Of a stretch of 64,000 bases of DNA, positions 53,076-61,639 are shown one piece after another. Position 1 is the stretch's first letter; each line of letters starts with the position of its first letter. The notes beneath the pieces are model-generated. The model saw only the letters and a program-made list of their open reading frames with translations. It made no database searches and was not told the origin of the DNA. The stretch comes from AB-137-C09 sp964458185 (GTDB lineage Bacteria; Pseudomonadota; Zetaproteobacteria; Mariprofundales; Mariprofundaceae): positions 1 to 64,000 of the forward strand of contig CAYWFG010000007.1 of assembly GCA_964458185.1 (NCBI GenBank), read 5' to 3'. Both the position numbers and the translations under genes were made by a program.

Positions 53076-54671
53076 CTACAACACCTCTGGTCGAATTACT
53101 GTATCGTGCGCTTCGTCGCTATGGCTTTGAGGGAAATCTGTTGAATAATGCAAACCGCGTGATTCTTTTCTTTGCTGGGCAGAACGAATAATCAACTCAG
53201 CGACCAAACAGAGGTTGCGTAATTCAATTAAATCGCGGCTTAATGGGTGTTGCCAATAGTAACTGGATATTTCTTCTCGAATCAAGGTCAGACGACGGCG
53301 GGCATTGCGCAATAAATGACCAGAACGAACTATGCCCACATAATTGGACATGGTCGCACGGATTTCGTCCCAGTTTTGTTTGATTTGCACACGATCCATT
53401 TCAGGCATGACCCCTGAATCATCCCAACGGGGTAAATGCATGTGAAAAGATGGTGCAGGTGCATGCATAATAGACGCGCAACAGGCATCTGCCATCACCA
53501 TGCATTCCAGCAGCGAGTTGCTTGCCAAGCGGTTTGCCCCATGCAAGCCCGTGCAAGCCGATTCACCAATAACATACAAACCATTGATTGATGTTTGCCC
53601 TGCCAAGTTGGTTTGTACACCACCACAAATATAATGGGCTGCTGGAACAATTGGAATCGGTGTTTGCAACATATCAATAGACAAATTGAATAAACGCTGA
53701 TAAATATTGGGGAAGTGGCTAAAGATTTTGCGCTTGCCCAAGCCTCTGGCATCAAGGTACATGCAGTCCTTGCCTTGTTTTTTCATCTCATGGTCAATGG
53801 CACGGGCAACAATATCACGCGATGCTAGCTCACCACCAGCATCATAATCAAAAACAAAACGATGCCCTTGACCATCAACAATGTGCGCCCCCTCACCCCT
53901 TAATGCTTCGCTCAACAACATGGTAGGGGCAGCTGCATGAAACAAACACGTTGGATGAAACTGAATAAACTCCATATTCATCACCGCACACCCTGCGCGC
54001 CATGCCATAGCAATACCATCGCCCGTGGCAACATGAGGGTTTGAGGTATACATATATACTTTACCAGCCCCACCTGTAGCCAACACCGTTGATTTTGCAG
54101 CGACAGTAATAATGGAGCCTTCAGGGGTCAGTAGGTAAGCGCCAAGGCAGCAGTTGTGATCATCATGGCGACCCAAACGTCTGCTGGTGATGAGATCAAT
54201 GGCAGTGTGTTGATTGAGGCATTGAATCTGCGGTGCAGCTTGGATATGCTGATGCAATGTTTCGCTGATGGCACGACCTGTTGCATCTTGTGCATGGGCG
54301 ACACGGCGATGGCTATGTCCCCCTTCTTTAGTCAGGTGTAAGCCTTGTTCATCACAATCAAACGGCGTACCCAATGCTTGCAACCGTTGAATCATTGCAC
54401 CACCTGCTTCAGCAACATGGCGCACGACATCATCATGGCACAGTCCTGCACCAGCTTTTAGGGTATCTTGAATATGATTATCGGCAGAGTCCGAAGTATC
54501 GGCAACACCTGCAATACCACCTTGTGCATGGTAGGTGTTTGATTCAGAAAACACCCCTTTATTGACCAATAATACTGTGCCATACTGTGCCAGTTGTTGT
54601 GCCGCAAGCATACCCGCTGCGCCGCTACCAATGATTAAATAATCACATTCTAAGGAAAAATCAGTATTCAA
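53076..54671 (-). CDS. nadB: L-aspartate oxidase
   Basis: FAD enzyme that oxidises aspartate to iminoaspartate for NAD synthesis. 531 residues. Seen: the FAD-binding start DYLIIGSGAAGMLAAQQLA, SNTYHAQGGIAGV, HRRVAHAQDATGRAI, TGGAGKVYMYTSNPHVATGDGIAMA, FIQFHPTCLF, and GLYVIGESACTGLHGANRLASNSLLE. The succinate-dehydrogenase-like C-terminal helical domain completes it. It follows lptB by 21 bases and faces the MFS gene across six bases. nadA and nadC are not in the window. Confidence 0.96.
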   Translation of the reverse strand: MNTDFSLECDYLIIGSGAAGMLAAQQLAQYGTVLLVNKGVFSESNTYHAQGGIAGVADTSDSADNHIQDTLKAGAGLCHDDVVRHVAEAGGAMIQRLQALGTPFDCDEQGLHLTKEGGHSHRRVAHAQDATGRAISETLHQHIQAAPQIQCLNQHTAIDLITSRRLGRHDDHNCCLGAYLLTPEGSIITVAAKSTVLATGGAGKVYMYTSNPHVATGDGIAMAWRAGCAVMNMEFIQFHPTCLFHAAAPTMLLSEALRGEGAHIVDGQGHRFVFDYDAGGELASRDIVARAIDHEMKKQGKDCMYLDARGLGKRKIFSHFPNIYQRLFNLSIDMLQTPIPIVPAAHYICGGVQTNLAGQTSINGLYVIGESACTGLHGANRLASNSLLECMVMADACCASIMHAPAPSFHMHLPRWDDSGVMPEMDRVQIKQNWDEIRATMSNYVGIVRSGHLLRNARRRLTLIREEISSYYWQHPLSRDLIELRNLCLVAELIIRSAQQRKESRGLHYSTDFPQSHSDEAHDTVIRPEVL

Positions 54672-54692
54672 GAGCGGTCAATATGCCAGCCA

Positions 54693-55421
54693 TCACATGG
54701 CAAAATTATCGCCAAGATACAAACGGCGGGCATCAGGATGATGGATAATATATTCAGGCGTGCCGTGGACGATGATTTCTCCTTCGCTCATCAAATAGGC
54801 TCTGCTACATATTTTTAAGGTATCACGAACATTGTGATCGGTGATCAATATGCCGATACCTCGGTCGCGCAGTCTGGCGATGATTGCTTGAATATCTTCC
54901 ACAGCAATGGGGTCAACACCAGCAAAAGGTTCATCGAGCAATAAAAAATGCGGGTGCGTCACCAAGGCACGGGCGATTTCGGTGCGCCGCCGCTGTCCTC
55001 CAGAGAGTGTGTATGCCTTTTGATGTTGAACGTGTTCAATACCCAGTTCCAACAATAAAGATTCTAATTCTTCTTCTATTTGAATAGTAGGCATCGACAA
55101 GGTTTGAAAAATAGCGAGTAAATTTTCACGCACCGTTAATTGACGAAAAACACTCGCTTCTTGGGGTAAATAACCAATCCCTTTGCGCGCCCGTAGATGC
55201 ATGGGTAAAGGGGTCATGTCTTCACCATCAACCACGACCCGTCCTGCATCAGCGCGAACCAGTCCGCAGACCATGTAAAAACTGGTTGTTTTTCCTGCAC
55301 CATTAGCACCCAACAAGCCAACACATTCACCTGATTTTACATCTAAGGTAACATGATGTACCACAGTCTTGCGACGGTAGGATTTTTTCAACCCTTCTGC
55401 TTGCAGGTGGTGGTCATTCAC
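54693..55421 (-). CDS. lptB: LPS export ABC ATPase LptB
   Basis: Cytosolic ATPase of the LptB2FGC complex that extracts lipopolysaccharide from the inner membrane. 242 residues. Seen: Walker A GANGAGKTTSFYM, GYLPQEASVFRQLTV, signature LSGGQRRRTEIARAL, Walker B FLLLDEPFAGVDPIAVEDIQ and ILITDHNVRDTL, all typical of LptB. It overlaps lptA by ATGA. Confidence 0.96.
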   Translation of the reverse strand: MNDHHLQAEGLKKSYRRKTVVHHVTLDVKSGECVGLLGANGAGKTTSFYMVCGLVRADAGRVVVDGEDMTPLPMHLRARKGIGYLPQEASVFRQLTVRENLLAIFQTLSMPTIQIEEELESLLLELGIEHVQHQKAYTLSGGQRRRTEIARALVTHPHFLLLDEPFAGVDPIAVEDIQAIIARLRDRGIGILITDHNVRDTLKICSRAYLMSEGEIIVHGTPEYIIHHPDARRLYLGDNFAM

Positions 55422-55885
55422 TTTTTGTTTAACGTCCCTGCCTCATCAGCATCAATGGTCACATGCACCCGACCATCAGCAGTTTTATTCACGCGGGTGG
55501 TTTCTGTTTGAATATTGTGGGTTATTTTTTCGCCACTGACCGTACCTTCTGGGCTTTTTACGGTTGCTTGTTCAAACAGTATTAAAACGCCTGTTTGTTT
55601 TTGGAATGAGGCACGTTTGGATGCACCATTGATGTCCTTTCGGTGAAAGGTCACGTGACCAAAAGCCTCAGCATGATCAAGATCACCTTTAACATACCAA
55701 GCCTCTAAACGGTCGCACTTCAAGGTGAAATCACCTTGCTCCAAGACAACCGCTCCTGTAAATTCAGCGCGGCTGTGTGCATGGTCAACATTCACCGATT
55801 CTGAAGCAATATCGACGGGTTCAGCAGCAGCAACGGTTGCCACAAGCATCATCATCAGGTATAATATAGAAGTCTTTTTTTTCAT
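55418..55885 (-). CDS. lptA: Periplasmic LPS-transport protein LptA
   Basis: 155 residues with a signal peptide (about 1-21, cleaved near VAAAEP) and one OstA beta-jellyroll: VDIASESVNVDHAHSRAEFTG, GDFTLKCDRLEAWY and DIDG-like HFHRKDI-type strands (VTFHRKDINGASKRA). It bridges LptC and the outer-membrane LptDE complex. Overlaps both lptC and lptB by four bases. Confidence 0.93.
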   Translation of the reverse strand: MKKKTSILYLMMMLVATVAAAEPVDIASESVNVDHAHSRAEFTGAVVLEQGDFTLKCDRLEAWYVKGDLDHAEAFGHVTFHRKDINGASKRASFQKQTGVLILFEQATVKSPEGTVSGEKITHNIQTETTRVNKTADGRVHVTIDADEAGTLNKK

Positions 55886-56484
55886 TGGCTATTTCCATGT
55901 TGCGGTAGTGGCGTAAAATCAAGAGTGGGCTGCCGCTGTAAATCGCGTACACGCACATCATGCTCAATATACACTTTCTCAGTTTTTCGGTCTGCACGCA
56001 AGCCACGTCCTGATATTTTGGCATCAACACCATTGATATTAAATGCATCAGGAACCAATACCATGTCTTGCCGACTAAGGTAGAGCAAGCGTTCAGTGGT
56101 TAACAACCAATCTTGGTAAGTGGTTTGTACATTGTGACGAAAATCAATATTGCGTTTTAATGGATCAAACACTGCCATATCACTGCGGATCATGACCACT
56201 TCACCACGTCCTGTAAACAACTCAAGGGCAGGGTTTTGCAAACGCATGCCTGAAGGCAATTGCTGTGCTTTGCTTGCGCGTAAACGCCAAACAATACGTT
56301 CGCCATCACGCTCAACAATCAGTGGTGCATCAATCGCTACGGATTTAGCAGCGTGTTGTTCATCAGACTCGCTTGTTTGTAGCAACAATGCTGTGTTTTG
56401 CCATACAAACCATACTGCCAAACCGACACTGGCGAATGCCAACGCTAAACAGCTCCATTTTAGGCAATGCCAGCGAAAGGTCAT
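55882..56484 (-). CDS. lptC: LPS-transport protein LptC
   Basis: 200 residues with one N-terminal membrane helix (about 8-30) and a periplasmic jellyroll. Segments include RLRASKAQQLPSGMRLQNPALELF, MIRSDMAVFDPLKRNIDF, LLTTERLLYL and INGVDAKISGRGLRADRKTEKVYI, which follow the LptC pattern. Assignment is supported by the overlapping lptA and lptB genes. It lies 16 bases after carA. kdsC, its usual upstream neighbour, is missing. Confidence 0.9.
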   Translation of the reverse strand: MTFRWHCLKWSCLALAFASVGLAVWFVWQNTALLLQTSESDEQHAAKSVAIDAPLIVERDGERIVWRLRASKAQQLPSGMRLQNPALELFTGRGEVVMIRSDMAVFDPLKRNIDFRHNVQTTYQDWLLTTERLLYLSRQDMVLVPDAFNINGVDAKISGRGLRADRKTEKVYIEHDVRVRDLQRQPTLDFTPLPQHGNSQ

Positions 56485-56500
56485 GCGACGTTGTTACCCG

Positions 56501-57637
56501 TTACGACTTATTTTCTTTTACCAAGCCTGCAAAACGATCAAATAAATAATCTGCATCATGAGGACCAGGACTCGCTTCTGGGTGGTATTGGACAGAAAAA
56601 ACAGGGTGATCTTTCATTTTCAAGCCTTCAATCGTGCCATCAAACAATGAACGATGGGTCACTTCAACCCCTTCAGGAATGATTGCATCACTGACGGCAA
56701 AACCATGATTTTGGCTGGTTATTTCAATTTTTTGATGGTGTTCATCACGCACAGGGTGATTGCCACCACGATGACCAAATTTTAATTTAAAGGTTTGCAG
56801 CCCCAAAGCTTGCGATAATAATTGATGCCCCATACAAATACCAAACATGGGAATATCACTGGTGATAAGCGTTTTAATGGTATCAACAGCATAAGTAACC
56901 GCAGCAGGATCACCAGGCCCGTTGGATAAAAATATGCCATCAGGGTTCATCGCCAATACATCGGCCGCAGCGGTGGACGCTGGCACAATGGTTAGCTGTA
57001 AACCACGATCTGCTAATTTCCGAAAAATATTACGCTTGCAACCAAAATCAATAGCAACCACATGCGCCGTATTTTGTGCAGGCATACGCCACTCGGCAGC
57101 ATCAAGGTCATAACTACCACCATCGTTCCACGTACTCACATCAGCACAACTTACTTCGCCCACCAAGTCACGACCTTCCAAGCCTGACCAATCTTGTGCC
57201 ATTGCCAAGGCATCTTGTTCATTCATGCTATCTGAAGTAATAACACCATGTTGCGCCCCATGGGTGCGTAAGTGACGCACCAATGCACGGGTATCTACCC
57301 CTGCAATCGCCACCACTTTATTCCGCTCAAGCCAAGCATCAAAATCTTCTGAAGATCGGTAATTTGAAGCAATCCGCGCAGGCGCACGCACCACACAACC
57401 ACGTACCGCAATACTATTTGATTCCTGATCATCCACATTGATACCCACATTACCAATATGCGGCTGGGTAAAAGTCATGATTTGTTCGGTATAAGAAGGG
57501 TCGGTAAGAATTTCTTGGTAGCCCGTCATTGAAGTATTAAAACACACCTCGCCAACAACATGCCCCGTAGCACCCAAAGCAGTACCACGAAATACAGCCC
57601 CATCAGCCAAAACTAACATTGCTTCAGTTTGTTTCAT
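56501..57637 (-). CDS. carA: Carbamoyl-phosphate synthase small subunit
   Basis: Glutamine amidotransferase subunit that supplies ammonia to CarB for arginine and pyrimidine synthesis. About 378 residues from MKQTEAMLVLADGAVFRG at 57637, with GAGG nine bases upstream. Seen: GEVCFNTSMTGYQEILTDPSY, IAGVDTRALVRHLR, FLSNGPGDPAA, the nucleophile region MFGICMGHQLLSQALG and the C-terminal HPEASPGPHDADYLFD. A longer frame to 57724 runs through a repeat and is rejected. carB is not adjacent. Confidence 0.96.
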   Translation of the reverse strand: MKQTEAMLVLADGAVFRGTALGATGHVVGEVCFNTSMTGYQEILTDPSYTEQIMTFTQPHIGNVGINVDDQESNSIAVRGCVVRAPARIASNYRSSEDFDAWLERNKVVAIAGVDTRALVRHLRTHGAQHGVITSDSMNEQDALAMAQDWSGLEGRDLVGEVSCADVSTWNDGGSYDLDAAEWRMPAQNTAHVVAIDFGCKRNIFRKLADRGLQLTIVPASTAAADVLAMNPDGIFLSNGPGDPAAVTYAVDTIKTLITSDIPMFGICMGHQLLSQALGLQTFKLKFGHRGGNHPVRDEHHQKIEITSQNHGFAVSDAIIPEGVEVTHRSLFDGTIEGLKMKDHPVFSVQYHPEASPGPHDADYLFDRFAGLVKENKS

Positions 57638-57651
57638 ATTTACCTCGTTTT

Positions 57652-57722
57652 CAGAGGACAGATGACAGAGGACAGATGACAGAAAGAATAGTTTTTCTGC
57701 CTTCTGTCTTCTGTTATCTGCC
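57652..57722. repeat. Tandem and inverted CAGA-rich repeat upstream of carA
   Basis: CAGAGGACAGATGA occurs twice in tandem (57652-57665, 57666-57679), followed by CAGAAAG. After an 8-base spacer the opposite-strand version appears (TTTCTGCC, CTTCTGTCTTCTG, TTATCTGCC; 57694-57722), so the whole can fold into an imperfect hairpin. Related words occur in the E2 linker at 8945-8998. It borders the AT-rich two-gene insert. I do not recognise a named repeat family. Confidence 0.6.
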
Positions 57723-57752
57723 ATTTATCACCTTGCTTGCGCGAGAATAGCA

Positions 57753-58262
57753 TTAATTAATGCTCCATGGTAAGTCTGGTGCCTTTTTATTTGTTGTTAT
57801 TTTAAGCCTTGGGCTAATTACTTTTAATTTATTTCTTAGTTTTATCTCAATGTTTTGCAAATTAAAGTTTGATTGCTTAAGCGTCTTTCGGGGAGGGGAA
57901 AGCTCTATATGAAGAATAATTCTTATTTCATTTGCAATAGATGTTTTCCGTGCTATTTCTCGCTCGATTTCAAGGCTCGCATTATTTTTCATTGGTAACA
58001 TTGCAGCTAGAGAAAATATTACTTTGTTAATAATAGTTGTTATTAAATCACACTGATTTATACTGATAGTGTTCGGATGAGTATAGTCTTTCACCTCAAT
58101 CAAATAAACATTTTTGCTTTCTACTGCAATCATATCTACAGCCTTAATATTATTTTTAATTTTTGAGAATTTCTTTCTATAGAAAACCGTATCATCAAAC
58201 TTTATTGCATCTATTTTTTCTGAAAAACTAAACGTTAAACGCCCCTCAACTATATCGACCAC
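57753..58262 (-). CDS. Small PD-(D/E)XK nuclease-like protein
   Basis: A 169-residue protein, GTG start at 58262, two bases after the ATPase stop. Seen: AVDMIAVESKNVYLIEVKDY (Asp43, Glu56, Lys58), the D-x(n)-ExK spacing and hydrophobic strands of restriction-endonuclease-like folds. The rest is basic, with many Lys and Asn, and C-terminal KISPRLK-like strands I cannot assign. Base composition is clearly more AT-rich than surrounding genes, as in the upstream ATPase, which suggests joint transfer. It probably cuts nucleic acid under control of the ATPase. Nuclease assignment rests on one motif, so it is moderate. Confidence 0.65.
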   Translation of the reverse strand: MVDIVEGRLTFSFSEKIDAIKFDDTVFYRKKFSKIKNNIKAVDMIAVESKNVYLIEVKDYTHPNTISINQCDLITTIINKVIFSLAAMLPMKNNASLEIEREIARKTSIANEIRIILHIELSPPRKTLKQSNFNLQNIEIKLRNKLKVISPRLKITTNKKAPDLPWSIN

Positions 58263-58264
58263 TT

Positions 58265-59638
58265 CTAATATTCCTTATCTAAGAATCTATCACTTTGATT
58301 TAACGCTTCATCTAAAATAACAAAAGAATCAAGGTCTTCAAAAGACTCACTTTGTGATACTAACACTTGAGATTCATTATTTAAATAGAAACTGGTATAG
58401 TTAACATTGTTTGATTTTTTTCTTAGTATTTCAATTTCTTTTACTAAAAACAGGCTGTGCGTTGAGATAATTAATTGCACGCCAATTGATGATAGCTTTA
58501 ATAATACACTGGCAACTTCTTTTATCAATTTGGGGTTTAGGTTTGATTCGGGTTCATCCCAAAGAAGAATACTGTTTTTTTGCAATGAACCATTGGCTAA
58601 AAGATAGGATACAGTCCCAATCTTTCTTAAACCTTCAGCAACCATGGATATAGGTATTATCTTATTATCGTTTCTACTTAAATAAAACTCCCCATTTTGT
58701 TTGAGTATTTCACCATCTAATAAGGATTCCAATTGATCCTTCACTTCAGAATGACTATTTTTCAACAAGGGGGCATCAAGAGCCTTGCATAGATCATAAA
58801 ATGTTTGATCAAAGGCTATATGACGCTCTTCATACAGCCATGAAAATCCTTTGAAATGAGATAAAAACTCTTTTGCGGGCATAAAAACTATGTTTTTACT
58901 TTTTAGTTGGAATGGTTTATTTGAAGGCTCAAAATTAACTTGTGATACTGAATGCTCGGTAAAATTAAATTTCAAATCATAATCAGAAAATTGCAGATGA
59001 ACAAAACATTTTTCATGCCCAAATGAAATAAGGTTCTTTAATCCTTTCCCATTAAAAACATTATACATCGTATTGTATGTATTTTCCGATAATAATTTTG
59101 TTGTAAATGATGTTTTCTTTGCTGTATTATTATTAGATTTAATGATTGAATATATTAATTTTAATATATGCGTTTTAGCCGTTCCATTTTCACCTAGAAT
59201 AATATTCAATCCAGAAAACAGCTTTATTTCTGAATCCTTAAATAAAGTGAAATTTTTGAGTGAAATTTCTTTTGCTGTATTTTCATGAGGATCATCATCA
59301 ATTATATCAATTCGTTCTTTTATTACTTTAAGCAACTCTTGGTTAGCAACCCTAACTATAGTTTTACTGTATGCGCCTTTTGCAGGAAAATCCACTCTCT
59401 CAGAGAATTCAACCCACTTTTTCACAAAAACAATTTTACCATTGTTCTTATTTTTTTCGCATATGCCGTAATACTCCAAGTATGATTTTTTTGCTAGAAG
59501 TAGTATATCCCCTGCCACTATTTTGTTGACACTCGTTTGATATTTTAAATCATAGCCATTCTCCCACAAGTTTTTTTCAAGAAATCTACTTGTTTGATCT
59601 ACATGATCATGACTTGCTCTAACCAACCAATAGTTCAC
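58265..59638 (-). CDS. PUA/EVE-like plus AAA/ABC (OLD-type) ATPase
   Basis: About 457 residues from GTG 59638 (AGGA seven bases upstream; an earlier in-frame GTG at 59665 lies in a hairpin). Seen: an N-terminal domain (about 1-115) beginning NYWLVRASHD with KIVAGDILLLAKKSYLEYYG, resembling PUA/EVE base-reader domains. Then an ABC-type ATPase: ISLKNFTLFKDSEIKL, Walker A ILGENGTAKTHILKL, an AEGLRKIGTVSYLL signature-like segment, Walker B ILLWDEPESNLNP and STHSLFLVKEIE. This is the AAA15/AAA21 layout seen in anti-phage ATPases such as AriA of PARIS and the ATPase half of OLD proteins. No TOPRIM domain follows. AT-rich and flanked by housekeeping genes. Confidence 0.78.
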   Translation of the reverse strand: MNYWLVRASHDHVDQTSRFLEKNLWENGYDLKYQTSVNKIVAGDILLLAKKSYLEYYGICEKNKNNGKIVFVKKWVEFSERVDFPAKGAYSKTIVRVANQELLKVIKERIDIIDDDPHENTAKEISLKNFTLFKDSEIKLFSGLNIILGENGTAKTHILKLIYSIIKSNNNTAKKTSFTTKLLSENTYNTMYNVFNGKGLKNLISFGHEKCFVHLQFSDYDLKFNFTEHSVSQVNFEPSNKPFQLKSKNIVFMPAKEFLSHFKGFSWLYEERHIAFDQTFYDLCKALDAPLLKNSHSEVKDQLESLLDGEILKQNGEFYLSRNDNKIIPISMVAEGLRKIGTVSYLLANGSLQKNSILLWDEPESNLNPKLIKEVASVLLKLSSIGVQLIISTHSLFLVKEIEILRKKSNNVNYTSFYLNNESQVLVSQSESFEDLDSFVILDEALNQSDRFLDKEY

Positions 59639-59656
59639 AATTATAGTCCTAAGGTA

Positions 59657-59681
59657 ACTCGCCACGCTAACAGTGGCGAGT
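59657..59681. terminator. Hairpin downstream of typA
   Basis: ACTCGCCAC (59657-59665) pairs with GTGGCGAGT (59673-59681) around a 7-base loop, 18 bases after the typA stop on the minus strand. No T-run follows on that strand (GTTACCTTAGG), so it is a weak or factor-dependent terminator. It marks the boundary with the AT-rich insert. Confidence 0.4.
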
Positions 59682-59698
59682 GTCGCGTTGCCTGAAAC

Positions 59699-61504
59699 CT
59701 ACCTCGTTGCTCTTTTGCGTTCGTGTTCTTTTAACAGACGTTTACGCAGACGGATCGATGTTGGTGTGATTTCTACCAATTCATCGTCGCCAATAAATTC
59801 AATGGCACGTTCCAACGATAAGTTCAACGGTGTAATCAAATCAATGGCATCATCTTTGCCTGATGCACGTACATTGGTCAGTTTTTTCTCTCTGGTTGCA
59901 TTGACAACCAAATCGTTATCACGGGTATGAATAGCAATAATCATGCCTTCATACAATTTCACACCAGAACCAATAAACATACGACCACGCTCTTGCAATT
60001 TCCACAAGGCAAAGGCTACCGAATTACCTTCCGCCATAGAAATAAGCACACCATTATTGCGTGCAGGAATAGCACCAACATCAGGGCCATAGGCATGAAA
60101 CACATGGTGCATTACGCCTGTGCCGCGTGTATCGGTTAAAAACTCCGAGGTATAGCCAATCAAACCGCGTGTAGGGCAAGTGAACTCGATACGGGTCATG
60201 CCATCAGGGCTGGTTTGCATGTGCGTCATTTCAGCACCGCGCCGTCCTAGTTTTTCAATAACCGTACCTTGGTACTCTTCTTGCACATCAACGGTGACTT
60301 GTTCGTAGGGTTCTTCTGTTTTACCATCGACTTCACGGGTGATTACTGTTGGGCGAGATACTGCCATTTCAAAGCCTTCACGGCGCATATTCTCCAGTAA
60401 AATACCGATGTGTAATTCGCCACGACCCGAGATTTTATAGACTTCTGCCGAGTCAGTTTCTTCTACACGCATGGCAACATTGGTGCGTATTTCACGAAAC
60501 AAACGCTCACGAATCTGGCGTGTGGTAATGAATTTTCCTTCGGTACCAGCCAAGGGTGAGTTGTTGACGTGCAATTCCATGGTTAAAGTGGGTTCATCGA
60601 CATGAATCACAGGCAGTGGGATCGGATTGTTTAAGTCAGCAATGGTTTCACCGATTTGAATATGCTCAATACCTGCAATAGCAACAATATCGCCCGCTTC
60701 GGCGTTTTCTATTTCTATTCGCTGTAGACCTTCAAAACCAATCAAACGTGTGACGCGGTATTTGCTAAGTTTGCCATCAGCATGCGCCACCGCAATATTC
60801 TCGCCCGTTTTAACACGACCATTGGCAATACGACCAATAACAATACGCCCGATGTAATCATCCCATGCCAAGGTCGTTGCCAACATTTGCAGTGGTGCAT
60901 CAGGGTCGCCAGAAGGCGCGTCAACACTGGTTAAAATGGTATCAAACAAGCAGATTAAATTATCTGATGTTTCTTCAGACGACATCATGGCATAACCATT
61001 TTTAGCGGAGGCGTACACCACGGGGAAATCTAATTGCTCATCCGTCGCGCCAAGGGCTGCAAACAAATCAAACGTCGCATCAACACATGCTTCAGGGTCT
61101 GCGCCATCACGATCAATCTTGTTCACCACCACAATCGGTTTTAAGCCCAGCCCCAATGCTTTGGCAGTAACAAAACGAGTTTGCGGCATCGGGCCTTCTG
61201 CGGCATCAACCAGCAGGAGTACGCCATCAACCATGTTTAATACACGTTCAACTTCGCCACCAAAATCAGCATGCCCTGGGGTGTCAACAATGTTAATGAT
61301 CGTATCATTGTATTTTAACGCCGTGTTTTTGGCTAAAATAGTGATGCCACGTTCTTTTTCCAAATCGTTGGAATCCATCACGCGCTCAGTCATCTCTTGA
61401 TGCGATGTGAATGTACCTGATTGTTTGAGTAGTTCATCAACCAACGTGGTTTTGCCATGATCAACATGGGCAATTATGGCAATATTTCTCAGCTTGCGTG
61501 ACAT
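59699..61504 (-). CDS. typA: Ribosome-associated GTPase TypA/BipA
   Basis: Translational GTPase involved in ribosome assembly and stress or cold adaptation. 601 residues from MSRKLRNIAIIAHVDHGKTT at 61504 (GAGG seven bases upstream). Seen: G1 AHVDHGKTT, G2 KERGITI, G3 DTPGHADF, G4 NKIDR, EF-G-like domains III and V, and the BipA-specific C-terminal domain ending near IRLRKRLLKEHERKRA. The upstream region carries inverted and direct CATTG repeats. Confidence 0.97.
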   Translation of the reverse strand: MSRKLRNIAIIAHVDHGKTTLVDELLKQSGTFTSHQEMTERVMDSNDLEKERGITILAKNTALKYNDTIINIVDTPGHADFGGEVERVLNMVDGVLLLVDAAEGPMPQTRFVTAKALGLGLKPIVVVNKIDRDGADPEACVDATFDLFAALGATDEQLDFPVVYASAKNGYAMMSSEETSDNLICLFDTILTSVDAPSGDPDAPLQMLATTLAWDDYIGRIVIGRIANGRVKTGENIAVAHADGKLSKYRVTRLIGFEGLQRIEIENAEAGDIVAIAGIEHIQIGETIADLNNPIPLPVIHVDEPTLTMELHVNNSPLAGTEGKFITTRQIRERLFREIRTNVAMRVEETDSAEVYKISGRGELHIGILLENMRREGFEMAVSRPTVITREVDGKTEEPYEQVTVDVQEEYQGTVIEKLGRRGAEMTHMQTSPDGMTRIEFTCPTRGLIGYTSEFLTDTRGTGVMHHVFHAYGPDVGAIPARNNGVLISMAEGNSVAFALWKLQERGRMFIGSGVKLYEGMIIAIHTRDNDLVVNATREKKLTNVRASGKDDAIDLITPLNLSLERAIEFIGDDELVEITPTSIRLRKRLLKEHERKRATR

Positions 61505-61529
61505 CAAGGAACCTCTATTATCGAAAAAA

Positions 61530-61550
61530 TACAATGACTGTTCCATTGTA
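61530..61550. promoter_or_regulatory. Inverted repeat in the typA control region
   Basis: TACAATG (61530-61536) and CATTGTA (61544-61550) form a perfect 7-7-7 inverted repeat, and GTTCCATTG (61540-61548) recurs 14 bases later as a direct copy. It lies 26 bases before the typA ATG. A regulator site is possible; no consensus is known to me. Confidence 0.35.
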
Positions 61551-61639
61551 ACCGTTCCATTGGGCAACCCATTACGCACCCGATGGAAAAATGGGCGCGC
61601 ATAGTAACAAGATTGACAAAAATAGACAGTTAAAAAACA

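Noticed and set aside
57638..57724. N-terminal extension of CarA by 29 residues
   Set aside because: It runs through the CAGA/TCTG repeat, has no homology to CarA, and the internal ATG at 57637 has a good ribosome-binding site and the conserved N-terminus.
59639..59665. GTG start of the ATPase at 59665
   Set aside because: It lies within a perfect hairpin; the GTG at 59638 has an AGGA site and starts at the conserved NYWLVRA.
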